Source of the DNA: Prorocentrum cordatum
Taxonomy: Eukaryota > Sar > Dinophyceae > Prorocentrales > Prorocentraceae
Reading direction: 5' to 3'
DNA length: 45,000 bases
Assembly: GCA_963575745.1 (NCBI GenBank)
Contig: CAUYUJ010020171.1
Coordinates: 445,505 to 490,504 of the forward strand
Positions 27,769 to 38,655 of the stretch are shown here, in pieces. The notes under the pieces were generated by a model. That model ran no database searches. It was not told the DNA's origin and saw only the letters and a program-made list of their open reading frames with translations. The position numbers and the translations under genes are program-made. Numbering within the stretch: the first letter of the stretch is position 1; each line of letters opens with the position of its first letter.

Positions 27769-28046
27769 ATGGGCAGGGGATCGACCATGGGCCTGTTTCC
27801 CACCACCACCACCACCATAAGTTTGAGGGGGAAGGGGGTCCTCCTCCTCCTCCTCCTCCTCCTCCTCCTCCTCCTCCTCCTCCTCCTCCTCCTCCTCCTC
27901 CTCCTCCTTCCCCCCTCCGACTCATGGTGGTGGTGGTGGTGGTGGTGGTGGAAGACAGGCCCCTCAACAGAAAGGGACTTTGCCCCAGACCTGATTTGTC
28001 CGTCGAGTCGGGGCGAATCGACTCTGCAGTCGATCCCCCTGCTCGC
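27769..28046. repeat. Inverted repeat around a CTC tract with CCA/TGG arms
   Basis: GGGCCTGTTTCCCACCACC...GAGGGGGAAGG (27788-27835) is inverted as CCTTCCCCCCTCCGACTCATGG...GAAGACAGGCCCC (about 27907-27963), around a CTC run. A wider pair, GGCAGGGGATCGAC and GTCGATCCCCCTGC, suggests outer arms. Possibly one more MITE-like element. Confidence 0.5.
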
Positions 28047-28569
28047 CGCTCGAGCGGGCGTCCCTCCGCCCGCCGACGTGCCCGACCGCCGCGGGCGCGG
28101 CGGGCGGCGGCGCAGGCCGGCGGCGAAGGCAGCAGCGGGCAGGCCGGCGGCCAGCGGAGGGGAGGAGAGAGGGGACAGGTGCAGGCACGGGGCAGGGGAG
28201 GAGGGGCCAACAACACACACAGACACCGTTGATCGTCGATGCCCCAGAGAACATATGGGAGAGTGTGGGAAGTGGTGGGGATGACAAAAACACCCAGAGC
28301 CTACTGGGGAAGGATGGGGAAGTCTTTTCTTTGGTTTGTGTGTATTTGTGTGTGTGTGCGTCCCAGGGCCCCTTCCGCACGGGAGCACCGCGTGGGCATG
28401 GCGGACGGCCGCGGCCCTCGGGCCGCACCTCGGCCGCCCCGGGGCTGCCCCAGCACGAGCGAGGGGCGGAGGGCGCCGTCGCGCCCTCCTCTCTGAGCTC
28501 CCCGCGGGGGTCCAGCGAGCTCCTCGAGGCGATCGCCGACGTCCGCAGGCGCTTTCTCTCCCCCAATCC

Positions 28570-28750
28570 CCAGGTTCTGCCCGAAACGTTTAGCCGCTCA
28601 GAAAATGGGGGGAACCCTGGGATACACTCCAGGGGGGCCATTCGGACGCACCCCTATCTGGGATGGACGCCACCGCATTGTATATCCTAGGGTTCGGCCT
28701 CAAATGTTTGGTCCGTTCGAAAACCCCACGAAACCTAGGATAGGGGTCGA
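28570..28750 (+). repeat. Diverged tandem duplication
   Basis: GGTTCTGCCCGAAACGTTTA...CCTGGGATA (about 28574-28624) is followed by GGTTCGGCCTCAAATGTTTG...CCTAGGATA (about 28691-28743), roughly 65% identical. The stretch 28047-28570 shows no gene. Confidence 0.45.
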
Positions 28751-28929
28751 CACATCCCGTGTTAGACGTCCCAACTCTGGTGGAGGCTGGGGCGTGCCAG
28801 CGTTGCGGTATGGCCGCTGCGGACAAGCGGCGGGGAGCGTCTGGGTGCTCCCGCGGCTCAGTCGTACGTCAGCTGCCGATAGCGGTTCGACCCCGCTGAA
28901 CGGTATGCAGTCGACGTTGGCATTGGGTT

Positions 28930-29507
28930 TGGCCCGGGGCTAGCTGAGTGCCATGTCGTAGATGGTCCTGAGGCCTGCCGTCGGTTTCTTGGCCTTGGTG
29001 CCGATCTGGCGGCGCGATGACTCATCAGCCAGAGCGTCTCGCGCATGTGCCACGAGGATTGGCATGCTCCACTATGGCGCTGATGCCGATGACCAGGCAG
29101 ACGGTCGCCATCATGATGGTCGTCCTGTAGAGCGGATTGCCGAGGTCGAGCTGCTTGCGCTCGCGCGCTGTGGCGGCCGCGATGCCCCAGGGCAGCTGCT
29201 GTGTGCGGAGCGGCCGCGGCTGCTGACCCTCCTTGACCTCCTTCCACCTGGCTGCGCTCCACGACTCACATGGCGGGCCCGCCACAAGGCATAACACCTT
29301 GCCTGCCCGGACGGCCGCGGCCCAGAAGTTTATGGTTTTCTTCTTGGTCTTGTCGCCCGTGTCGGCGTTGTTGGCAATGTCCAGGCTGAGCACCGCCACG
29401 GTCATGCCCAGGAACTGCTCGATGTGCCTTTGTAGGTCCCCTCGTCGGCGGGGGCCGTTGAACAAGTGCAGAATGTAGTGCGCCGCTGGGGGACGTGGCA
29501 CTGGCAC
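28930..29507 (-). pseudogene. DNA-methyltransferase-like domain of a dinoflagellate retroelement (fragment)
   Basis: The minus-strand frame 29507-29025 (160 codons) shows, in order, LHLFNGPRRRGDL (place of the SAM-binding F-x-G motif I), VLSLDIANNADTGD (acidic residue after strand 2), CLVAGPPCESWSAARW (Pro-Pro-Cys of motif IV, PPC codons 29268-29276), PRPLRTQQLPWGI and IVEHANPR (place of motif VI, ENV-like). This order is that of C5-cytosine methyltransferases. The PPCE-[ST]-WSAAR version is a familiar, abundant dinoflagellate type found with retroelement reverse transcriptases. Catalytic activity is not shown by sequence alone. The frame ends at 29025; another frame continues the family with IGTKAKKPTAGL near 28970-29010 before a stop, so this copy is broken. 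Confidence 0.65.
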
Positions 29508-29546
29508 CGGACACGGGGCACCTGATTCAGGTGTTTCTAGGCACCG

Positions 29547-29891
29547 CTAGTCTGTCAAGGAGCCCGCGGGAGCTTCGGGCTCCTCCAGCGAGTCGACCTG
29601 ATTTGCTAGTAGAGCCAGTTGCCTCTGCCAAGTACGGTGTCTAAGTTGATCTGCTTGCCAGGATGAATATCGCGCCCACGCTCTATTGGTAAGAAGATGG
29701 CCATGATGCGGTGACATCTGCGAAAAGTGGTGAGTCTTGAGGCCTCCCTTTGTCCATGCAATGCTCGTGTAGCCAGCACAGATCCTTAGCGATACGTTGC
29801 TCCAAGATGCTGGGTCCAGCCAGTCGAGGCCTAGTAAATATTCAGCTGCTGGCTGGCAAAGTGGCAAAGTTTCACTAGGTGGCGTAGCCAC
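29547..29891 (-). pseudogene. Degenerate retroelement coding remnant between RT and methyltransferase-like parts
   Basis: A 114-codon minus-strand frame with protein-like composition (for example PAAEYLLGLDWLDPASW and RHRTWQRQLALLANQV). It lies between the reverse transcriptase remnant and the GPPCESWS domain and has the same orientation. No domain is recognised. It is assigned to the element by position only. Confidence 0.4.
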
Positions 29892-30027
29892 TTTTGTCGT
29901 AGTACTGCAGATAGCGGCTGTTGGTCAGCGCTAAGTAGGGACCTCGTCGTCTAGCGTGTGCGAGTCTGGTGCCAGGTTCATGTTGACAGCGCTGGCGTAG
30001 TTGGCTGCTGTTGAGATTCTCTCACAC

Positions 30028-30672
30028 CTAAATGTTGAACAGCTGGCTTGAACTACCCAGGGAGCTCGCGTAGCTGACCTTGGCCGCCTTTTCGATGTCC
30101 ACTTCGTTGACCGTGCGCCTCAGTGGTCCAAATGCGCCCTTGGCAGACATGGCACGCCTGGCATCGTCGGGGCCATCGCTGAGGTCGTCCGCCTGTTTGC
30201 TGCCCAAGCTCGCGGCTGCCCGCACGATCGGCGCGTGCACTCCAGGTTCCGTGACCCGTAGCTCGGGGCCGCCTTCCGCGGAGGTGTCTTGCTTGAGTTT
30301 TCTTGAAGCTTAGCCGAGCAGGGCGACGTGGATCTCCGTCTTGTCAAAATTGATAGCGAAGCCGTTGGCACGCACGTGGGTTTCCAAGATCTTGGCTGTC
30401 GCGCAGAATAGATGCAGTGCCTGAAAGTTGTCTTTGAGCATCAGCGGGTAGGCCGCATCGTCTACAGAGAACTGCTCATCTCTACGTTGTACTGAGCCGT
30501 CTGCTGTACAAATCCTTGACGCTTCGCGTCTCCCGTTGGTCTTGGCGCCTGCTTCTCGTGGTACGTCTACGAGCTGGTGGTCCCTTTCTTCCAGTTCGCT
30601 CGCGGTGTCGTTGAACCTGAATTCTTCGCCATTTTGGCGCTGAACTCCGCCTGGCGGCTCCCCCCAGTCCAC
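30028..30672 (-). pseudogene. Decayed reverse transcriptase (minus strand)
   Basis: A 120-codon frame (30672 to 30310) contains FSVDDAAYP, a reverse transcriptase motif C with the Asp pair at 30457-30462, followed about 30 residues later by GFAINFDKTEIHVAL, the motif D/thumb entry (K-T-E at 30334-30342). Downstream, after frame changes, another frame (30240 to 30028) reads GPLRRTVNEVDIEKAAK and VSYASSLGSSSQLFN, which fits the region after the palm in dinoflagellate retroelement polymerases. Motif A and the fingers are not found upstream, where a 15-bp minisatellite begins. Frameshifts and stops show it is dead. It reads into the methyltransferase-like fragment, so both probably come from one element. 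Confidence 0.65.
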
Positions 30673-30899
30673 GGTGCCCTCTTCTGAGCGGCAGCGAGGC
30701 CCGCCTCCGGTTAGTTCCTCCTTCCGCTGTCCTCTCTCTGCCCGGTTTCCTCTCTCCTGGTGCGCAATTGCTCGTAGCCCGCTTTCTGCGCTTCTGACGG
30801 CTTCCGGCGTCTCCCGGTGCGCTTGCGATCAAAAAAATACTCCCGCCAGCCCATCCAACACCGACGCCCAGGCAAGCTGTCTTTGAGCGTCGTGAGTTC

Positions 30900-31065
30900 C
30901 TCGGGGATCCTCTTGAGGCCTCTTGGGGGTTTCGTTGGCGCTTCTTGGAGTCCGCTTGGGCGGTTCTTGGAGCCGTCGGGGCGCCTCTTGGGGTCCTCTT
31001 GGGGCGCTCTTGGGAGCTTGAGCGGCGATCTTGGAGGCAGTTTGGAAGACATCGAGCGGGCCCCG
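30900..31065 (+). repeat. 15-bp CTCTTGGGG minisatellite, locus 2
   Basis: Preceded by CAAAAAAATACTCCCGCCAG CCCATCCA-type sequence (30829-30860), as at 34800. Confidence 0.65.
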
Positions 31066-31974
31066 GGGCCCCAAAAAGTCGACGAGCAGCCTCCGGCGCG
31101 GTCGGCATTCCTCCTCTTCGTGCTCTGCCTGCCGTCCGTTCCTCGTTCTGCTCGCCTGGGCAGAAATCGCACATACTGAGGGCCCTGATAGAGAAGCCCG
31201 CGAGATAGCAGAAGCGAGGGCATCTTCGAAGACCGCGCCTCCTGGGTTCACGACCCCACCCGCCTCCTCCGCCTTGTCCAGCCCTCCGCTTGCATCCTCC
31301 TCGCTTCCGCCTCGCGATCACGTGCGAGCTACGAGCCCTGCCCTTGCGGTCTCAATTACAGTTGTGGTATCGGACGCCCATGTTGGGGTTTGACTTGGCT
31401 GCAGGCATCCCTCGGATTCTGAGTCCCCACAGGCGTTTCAAGAATCTGCCTCGCAGGGTCAGGGTTCTCGCCGCCCTTGACCTCATCCGTGCTCTCGCCT
31501 CCGCCCTCAGTCTGCGCCGACTCCGTATTCTCGGCTTCTCAGTTTTGCCTCCTCTCGTTCTCCGCCCCCTGCGCCTTCACCGCCGTCCTCGGCCTTCTCC
31601 ATGCCCTCGTCCTCCTCCCCTCCGCCACACCCGACTCCCCCGCGCGCTGCAGTTGTTCCCCTCCGTTCTCTGGCCTTCTCCTCGCCCCCTTCGGCCCAGG
31701 CCGCCCGGGCCCTGGCTCGCCTCCTGGGCCTCTGGACTTCGCCGAGTTTGCATTGCGCTGGGCGTTTCGACGCCGCTGGTGGATGGTGGCCGTGCTGCAG
31801 CAAACGGTCCCCTGTGCGCTGCGACCGCGCGCGGAGCGACAGGTGCCAGCGGCCTCCGCAGCGTGCAGCCCCACCAGAACGCCTTCCTGCAGCAGCGTGG
31901 CGCTGACCTGCCGAAGGAGAAGGCCCCCCTTCGTCCTCCTGACCCGGAGGGGGCTCCTCCACCATGTCCTCCTC
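31066..31974 (+). other. Pyrimidine-rich DNA, no gene accepted
   Basis: All three plus frames are open for 200 codons or more because A and stop codons are scarce. One frame reads RSVQPHQNAFLQQRGADLP near 31860-31920, but no family is recognised. Confidence 0.4.
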
Positions 31975-32050
31975 CCTCTTCCCACCTCCTCCTCCTCCTC
32001 CTCCTCCTCCTCCTCCCTGTCCTCCCGGCTCCTCTCCCTCCTCTCCCTCC
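31975..32050 (+). repeat. CTC microsatellite
   Basis: CTC run with CCT variants. Confidence 0.85.
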
Positions 32051-32424
32051 TGCGGCCTCCTCTGTGTTTGTCGCGCCCCCCCGCTCTCCCTGACCCTTCT
32101 CCTGCTCCTTGTTTCTCCTGCTACCGCTTCCTCCCCTGGGGCCGAGCTCATGCCTGCTCCCCCTTTGATTTGTTTTTGCATTGGGCAAACTTCGGGAACA
32201 CAGCCTGTAGCGTCCGTGCGCAGACTATGCGGATGCCGACTTGAACCACGAGGCCAACAGCTTGTACCTGGCGGGCGCGGTAAAGAGCCTCCCAGGCTTC
32301 CTGCTCCTGCCCGTCACCTCCCGTCCCCGGTCCGCCCGCCCACACCACCACCGCTCACGTTGCATCTTCGGGGGGCCTCGCATGTCCCCAGCATTGGTGT
32401 CGTTTCTTGTGCCCGACGAGGGCT

Positions 32425-32540
32425 CGATGCGGACTCGACGCGGATTTGGCGTGGATCCGACGCGAATTCCAGACGTTTCCGACACGGATCCGACGAGTCC
32501 GACACGGATTCGACGCGGATAGGGTCGCGACGGGACAGTC
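32425..32540 (+). repeat. GACGCGGATCC-type short tandem repeat
   Basis: About ten degenerate 9-12-bp units (GACACGGATCCGACGAGTCC). The flanking 32051-32424 and 32541-33110 show no gene. Confidence 0.55.
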
Positions 32541-33109
32541 AAGGTTCCCCCAGGATGCAACATAAGGCCCGCCCCCCCCCAACCCACCACCGCCATTCCG
32601 TGACATGCGGCGGTTCCCAGTCCTCTTTGCTGCCCTCTGCCGGCCCAGCCGTGCGCCGTGCGCATGGGGGAGGGTCCCCACGCAGGCGCAAATGAGCGTC
32701 GATTCCAAGCAGAATGTGGAAGATTTGGGAAGTGGAGGGGAAGCGGAACATCCAGAAATTGTGAAACATATGGGGGATCTTGGGATTTGTGTCTGTTTGT
32801 TTGTTCTTCCGCCCCGTGTGATCATACCATTTGCCTTGGCTCCGATGCTTTCCACTTTTTATTATTCCGTCCTCCTCATCTGTTCCCCGCTCTCCGTCGT
32901 TCCTCCACATCCTCGAATCCTCCTTCAGCGGGGCAGTGCAACCTCGGGCTGGGGGCGGCGGGGCAACGCGAGGCTTCTTATTGTTCTCTCGCGCTAGATT
33001 ACAGTCCTTCTATATCCTCAGGATGGGGATGATGAGGAGGAGGAGGGAGAGGAGGAGAAGGAATAACAACATCATATGAGTGAGGAGGAAGAGGAGCTAG
33101 AGAAGACGT

Positions 33110-33172
33110 ACGCGATTCCAACGATGATGGCGATGATGATGATGACGATGATGATGATGACGAGGAGGAGGA
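33110..33172 (+). repeat. GAT microsatellite
   Basis: GATGATGATGACGAT run, just before the 14-bp satellite. Confidence 0.75.
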
Positions 33173-33183
33173 ATCCTTCATAA

Positions 33184-34060
33184 CGGATACATGAGGAGTC
33201 CGTAAGATGGGATCCCGAAGGGGGGATCCCTAGTAGGGAGTATTTACGACATAATCCTTCATAAGGAATAATAGCGAAGGAACTCGTAACAAATAATCGA
33301 TGCCACGGAATCCTTACTCAGGAATATGTACGAAGGAATCCTTAGTAAGGAATCTTTACCGAGGAAACCTTATTGAGGACCCTTACATGGGAAATTCGTA
33401 ATAAGCAATCTTGCATTCAGAAACTAAGGAACCCTTCAAACGAATCTTGAAAGAGGAATGCTTAAGAAGGAATTCTATGTGAGGAACCTGTCATAAGGAG
33501 TCGCCGAGGTATCCTTTTATAAAAGGGTCCGAATCAGGGAGTTATTACTCATTAGTATATACCCAGGAAACCATACTGAGGAATGCTTGCGACGGTAATG
33601 TGATTAGGGAATACAACATTAACAAGGACCTTTCATAAGTAACCCTTACTAAGGCATTCCGAGGAAGCTTTGCTGACCTAGTGAATTCTTAATAAGGAAT
33701 ATTGGTTCGAGAACCAGCCACGAGGAATCTTGAATAAAGAATATTAACCCAGGAATTCATTATACGGGATCCGCACAAAAGGAAATTTAGCAAGGCACCT
33801 TTGATAAGGAATCCGAATTAAGAAATCCTTCGCAAGTAACCTTTACTGCGGACTCCATCGTAAGGAATCCAAACAACGGAATCCTGAATAAGGAGTCAGT
33901 ATTAAGGAATGTTTTATTTGTAATATTCAAAAAAGGAACCTTTCATAAGGAACATTGATCCAGGCACCCTTTTATCAGACCTCCTTGATCAGGAATTTTC
34001 TCCAGAATCCCTCAAGCGGAATCCTTTGCAAGGAATCTTAATAAAAAAGGGGCCATACAG
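33184..34060 (+). repeat. Diverged 14-bp satellite, about 60 units
   Basis: Successive units such as GGAATCCTTAGTAA, GGAATCTTTACCGA and GGAAACCTTATTGA are 14 nt apart, with some 13- or 15-nt units. The rough consensus is GGAATCCTTAATAA. It is richer in A+T than its surroundings and is the only 1-kb stretch with no open frame of 60 codons on either strand. Confidence 0.85.
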
Positions 34061-34213
34061 GGGTCCCCAACGACAGGGCCTTTTTGAGGTTGATTCGAAC
34101 ATCCTTAACGGCTGAAAAATCCTTAGTTACCGATGCGATAAATCTGTAATAGGGAGTTGCACAGGAATCCGTAATAAGGAATCTCAGCTAAGGGGCTCAG
34201 AGAGAAGTATTGC

Positions 34214-34252
34214 GAGGGAGGCTGCGGCGAGCACTGGGGCCTGCAAAACCCC
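34214..34252 (+). repeat. Short dispersed motif, copy 1
   Basis: GGGAGGCTGCGGCGA ... GGGGCCTGC-AAAACC recurs at 36061-36098. It may mark the end of a longer diverged repeat. A 94-codon frame over 34210-34494 starts here and is unrecognised. Confidence 0.5.
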
Positions 34253-34798
34253 CCAAAACACAAAACAGCGTTTCCACACATTACGGTTCCTTACACCAAG
34301 GCGCCAACTACTGCGGATTGTTGGTTGTTCCGGCTGTATGCAAGGAAACACGAGTTTACGAAGCGGCCGAAAACGCGTTCCGACTAGGAGGAGTCGAACA
34401 CGAACCCATTATCAAATTGTTGACGGTTCGCGAATCCCCACCAGCATGCGGAGCATTTTGCTCAGTGCATGTGCACTCCACGCATCGCGTGTAATTTGCC
34501 GTGTTCCGTTGCCCCGGACATCGCTGTTGCCGGCTGACCTTTGTCGCGCGGCCGCCGACCAAAAAAAGACATCCCCACCAGCGCCCCTGGCAGCCCCTGG
34601 CAGCACCTGGCAGCCTCAGGTTGTCGCACGTTTGCAGCCTCTGGCAGTCAGCAGCCCACAGCCCCTTCCCCTCGGCTTCTTCCTGGTCCTGGGCTGAGGC
34701 TCGGCGGTAGGCTCCCCCTGCTCTTGCTAGGTAAGTTAGGCCCTTGCGCGGCCCGCTCGGACCTTGACACGCCGTCGGCGCGCTCGCCTGCGGCTGGC

Positions 34799-34861
34799 AA
34801 CAAAAAGAACCCCCACCAGCCCATCCAGAAACGATCCCACCAGCCCATCCAGAAACGATGC
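34799..34861 (+). repeat. 22-bp tandem duplication before a 15-bp minisatellite
   Basis: CACCAGCCCATCCAGAAACG occurs twice, preceded by CAACAAAAAGAACCC. A single version, with CAAAAAAATACTCCCGCCAG, stands before the minisatellite at 30900. Confidence 0.65.
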
Positions 34862-35043
34862 CCAGAGGAAGTGGGCAGCACACAGAGGAAGCCATTATGA
34901 GACATCCTTGGATATCTTGAGCCATCTTGGAGGTCATTTTGGGCTCCCCCAGGCGCTACTGGAATTATCTTAATCAGTGCCCCCAAGAAAGGCCAACATG
35001 TGGTTAAAACCTGCGTGCCATCAGTGACTTGGCATTGTCGCGG

Positions 35044-35222
35044 GGGCCTCTTGGAGCATCTTGTGTGCCCCGGGGGGGCCCCTGGGGGGCCTCTTGGGGG
35101 CCTCTTGGGAGTCCCTTGGGGGCCTCCTGGGGGCCTCTTGGGGGCCTCTCGGGGCCATCTCGGGGCCATCTTGGGACCTCCTGGGGCCTCCTGGGCGCTT
35201 CTTGGGGCCATCTTGGAGGAGA
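35044..35222 (+). repeat. 15-bp CTCTTGGGG minisatellite, locus 3
   Basis: Most regular array: GGCCTCTTGGGGGCC units repeated about 11 times. Confidence 0.75.
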
Positions 35223-35984
35223 TCGATCAAACAAGAGGGGGCTTCAATTAGGGCCCCCCCCATCAGGAGGCCAAAATGGGGCCAACACCCTGGTAAAACC
35301 AATGAGTTGCGCTTCCTCGCCGAGGCCGTTTTGGACGCCCTGACACCTCGCGACCTCTCTCCCCTCCAGGTCCAGGGAAGGGGGTGTGGGGGAGGGGTTA
35401 ATCCCTCCCCGAAGGGGAAGAAGGAGGGGTGGAAGAGGAAACGCTTTAAACCACCGACGCCCAGAGGGCTGGTGGGATTCAGCGCACCGTATGCCAGGAA
35501 CAAGCTGTTATTTCGCCAAACCACTGTTCGAACTGAGCCCGCTTATCCTTCGCAAGGGGGAACCTATCGACCCGATCACAGTGCAGCCCAGACAGAGGAC
35601 ACAGGAGAGTAGGCCGCCCCTGGTTTAATTGGGCGGAACTAACAAAAACTGAATACTGGAAAGCTGTCCGAGGATCGCTACCGCCATCTCTACACTTCGC
35701 AGAGGTAGATCCCACGAGGCCCGTCCACACCCAAGCTGTCCGAAATGCCGCCCAGAGACAGTTGATTATCTAACCGTCGTCGTCACCCTGATGTCTTTGG
35801 TTTGTTCTCCCCGGTCATTTGCGTCTTCTCCCAGTCCTTCCCCCCCTTGCCCCATACCCGCTAGTGCTCGAAGGGATGCATTGGGACAGCCGACAGGCAT
35901 TACGCTCCGTCACGCACGCGCCTCGGCACCCGCAGCGTTGGGCGCGGAAGCGCGGCTCTCGCGCGTCATTTTAGCACCTTTATG

Positions 35985-36015
35985 TATATACACATGTACA
36001 TATATATATATATAG
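35985..36015 (+). repeat. TA-rich island
   Basis: ATATACACATGTACATATATATATAT. The DNA from 35223 to 35984 shows no accepted gene. Confidence 0.7.
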
Positions 36016-36136
36016 ATTAGTGTGTTTGGGGGGGTCGCAGGCTCACCGTGCAGTGCTGCTAGGGAGGCTGCGGCGAATAACGGGGCCTGCGAAACCAACA
36101 CGACACATTGTGCTTCGTGGCGTCACAAACCAAACA

Positions 36137-36205
36137 AGCCGAACAAAACGACCATACACAGTGTTTCTTGGCTCTGGCGGCGCCAAACACTGTCTGGTAT
36201 GGTTT
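36137..36205. repeat. Imperfect hairpin
   Basis: CAAAACGACCATAC...AGTGTTTCTTGGC pairs with GCCAAACACTGTCTGGTATGG...TTTTGC around a GGCGGC centre. Confidence 0.5.
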
Positions 36206-36215
36206 TGCATGTCTA

Positions 36216-36320
36216 CAAAGAGAAGGAAAGGAGGAGGAACAGGAGGAGGAGGAGGAGCAGGAGGAGGAGGAACAAGAGGATGAAGTGGAGGGGGAGGTGG
36301 AGGAGGAGGAGGAGGAGAGG
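36216..36320 (+). repeat. GGA microsatellite
   Basis: Interrupted GGA/GAG run. Confidence 0.85.
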
Positions 36321-36639
36321 GCGACGGAACATAGGAACGGGAACCCAGGAAACAAACCAAACAAAAAACAACGAAGAGAGGTATGATCACAGGGGGCGAC
36401 CGTTCGTTTGTGTGTTTTGGGGGCCCTTCACAAAGTGTGATCCAGCGGGGGGCTTGAAGGCTTGGGATTGATTTCCGCCCTCTCCATACTCTCCGCCGCT
36501 CCCGTTTCCTCTCATCTATTCGTTTTGCCTTTGCCTTTCTGTGGTGTCTCACACCTGCTGTATCATTGAATCACGTTGCTCACTCCGCTGGCCCACCGTG
36601 TATGTAGGGCTTCAGTGGCCTACGCCAAGACCGTGTCAT

Positions 36640-37175
36640 GGATAAGAGGCCTTGGTGGGAGGTTTGTTGGGGTCTCGTGGGACGCTTCTCTGGGTCCTCG
36701 TGGCGGCATTTGGAGGCCCCTCAGGGCTAGTCTTGGGGGCCTCTGGGGGCCTCTCGGGGATTTTTGAGGGCTTGCTGGCGATCTCGTGGGTCATCGTCGG
36801 GGGAAAGGGCTCCAGATGGTAGTTCGGATTTCCCTTTTGGAGGCCCCCCTTTGGGCCAGCTTTGAGTCCTCCTGGGAGCCTTTTTGTTGGGTTGTCTTGG
36901 GGCGATGTTAGGGGCCTCCTGTGCCGTCTTGGGAGGGCGGAAGCACGAACAGGTGATAACGCGAAAATCTGACAGATACGAAAGGGTGTTCAGGATGTTT
37001 GCCCCTCGATGCCCTTCTTGGGCGTTTTGTTGAAGCTCTCTTGAGGCGTTTCGGAGGCGTCTCGGGCCATCCAGAGATCATCCAGGGCGTTTTTGAGCGC
37101 TCTGGAGCCGTCTCGGACCAGTTGGGGCTCTCTTGGAGGTCCACTGGAGCGCTCATGGAGCGGTCTGGGGGGCCT
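36640..37175 (+). repeat. 15-bp CTCTTGGGG minisatellite, loci 4 and 5
   Basis: Two blocks (36640-36930 and 36995-37175) separated by GGCGGAAGCACGAAC-type sequence, which also follows locus 1 (GGTCGGAAGCGCGAA at 13577). Confidence 0.6.
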
Positions 37176-37394
37176 GGAAGGCCGCACCCAGGAGGAGCAC
37201 CATTTCTGGCCCTGGATCGGCAAGGGTATTTTTCGACCAGAGACCCCACGGACGGTCCCGTGCGCTCGAATTTGACACGTGTTTAAACCCGTTGCGGGAG
37301 ATTTTAGCACGCCTTTGGTCCGCTGGGCCCGGACATTCAGTGGTTATGTTTCTCCCTCTCGCTCTCTCTCTTTCTCTGTGTTTCCGTTTTCTTG

Positions 37395-37660
37395 TCCACA
37401 TATATATATATAGAAACATGGGTACGATTCTACATATAGGGTATATTTACATGCATATATTGTTTTATATATCTATATATGTACGCACGTATGTACACAT
37501 GCATACGCATACATTGTACACAAATAGCTATATGCATACATACGTATATACAAACAAACATACATGCATACAACGAGATACATATCTATATATATATACA
37601 TACATATATATGTATGTATATATATAGGTGTGTGTGTGTGTGTGAACATGAAGTTGTACA
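37395..37660 (+). repeat. TA/CATA/TG-rich island
   Basis: Long ATATAC, ATACAT and GTGTGTG stretches; followed by about 540 bp of GC-rich DNA without a recognised gene. Confidence 0.8.
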
Positions 37661-38199
37661 TATAATCATACATATCGAGAGGTACATGTTGTCATGTAGG
37701 TTCCTCTCTACTCTATGTTTCTCCTCTGTGGCCTTCTACTTCGTTTTCTTCGGTCACGCTGTGCCGCAGGCGCCAGCGGGAACGCGCCAGCCGCCCCTGC
37801 CCTGCTCGACTGCGGCGGCACAGGGACGCACGCCGAAGCAGCATGCGCTCCCGGAGAGAGGGCTCGCCGGCGGGGAGGGCGAGTCCGGACGGGCCCCGCG
37901 GCCCGAGTCCTCCGTTTTTTTTTTTTTCCTCCAGCGGGGGCGGTGCGAGAGCACGAGGGCTGACGCGCCTCGCGCGGCGATGGGCGCGAAGCTCACCGTC
38001 GCTGGGACGTCCATTTCCCGTGCATTTTTCGGTCTCGTGGGTGTTTTTGTTTTTGGCTCGTTGGTCGAGGGTGGTCCTCGATGGTTCTCGCCGAGGAAAA
38101 GTGCACACGTCCACGCGATGCCAGGGAAGTCGTGAGACCAATTCATGGGCTTATGCATGTTTGTAATTCCAGACATATGCAATGATGTAAGTTACACTT

Positions 38200-38266
38200 A
38201 TAGTCTGTGAATATATATATATATATTTATATATATATATGGATGTGTATGTGTATGTGTAGTTTG

Positions 38267-38297
<31 letters not shown>

Positions 38298-38318
38298 GTA
38301 TATATATATACCAACGTA
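38200..38318 (+). repeat. TA-rich island
   Basis: TATATA runs with GTATGTGTATG in the middle. Confidence 0.85.
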
Positions 38319-38569
38319 ATGTACATGTGGTCGTACGTATGTTTGCACTTGTGTTTGCGTTGGATTATTTCTCTGTTGCACCCCCTCTCGCCCCTGCCGC
38401 TGAGGTCTGGGGCGAGCTCGCCATGGCCCAGCGCATCAAGAACCAGCAGAATCAGGGCGCCTGCGGCAAAGTCCGTCACCATGCCAGCGCAGTGCAGTCC
38501 AGATGCTGACCCAAGGGCCGCTGCGGTTCGGATGCAACTCCTGGGAGGTCAAACTCTGAACCTTGGTCC

Positions 38570-38655
38570 GAAATCTGGATTTATCCGGCTTGATCCCGCT
38601 GAATCTGGTTGAATCCCGCTTAATCCGGCTCACTCCCGCTAGATCCGCGGCCCAA
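38570..38655 (+). repeat. Short tandem repeat with GCTTAATCCCGCT-like units
   Basis: About seven degenerate 11-13-bp units (CCGGCTTGATCCCGCTGAAT). The DNA from 38656 to 39398 shows no gene. Confidence 0.55.

Noticed and set aside
28878-28895. tRNA T-arm-like AGCGGTTCGACCCCGCT
   Set aside because: The stem and loop are good, but no matching acceptor stem, anticodon arm or D-arm lies upstream.
30620-30640. GCCATTTTGGC resembling the SL core
   Set aside because: Only 11 nt match, without CCGTA upstream or CAAG downstream; it falls inside an antisense retroelement remnant.
31290-32244. Plus-strand frames of 267 and 255 codons
   Set aside because: All frames are open because the strand is pyrimidine-rich; products are Leu/Pro/Ser runs.
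35040-35622. Gly/Leu/Trp repeat protein (GASWGPL type)
   Set aside because: A 15-bp minisatellite read in frame; the same at five other loci in varying frames.
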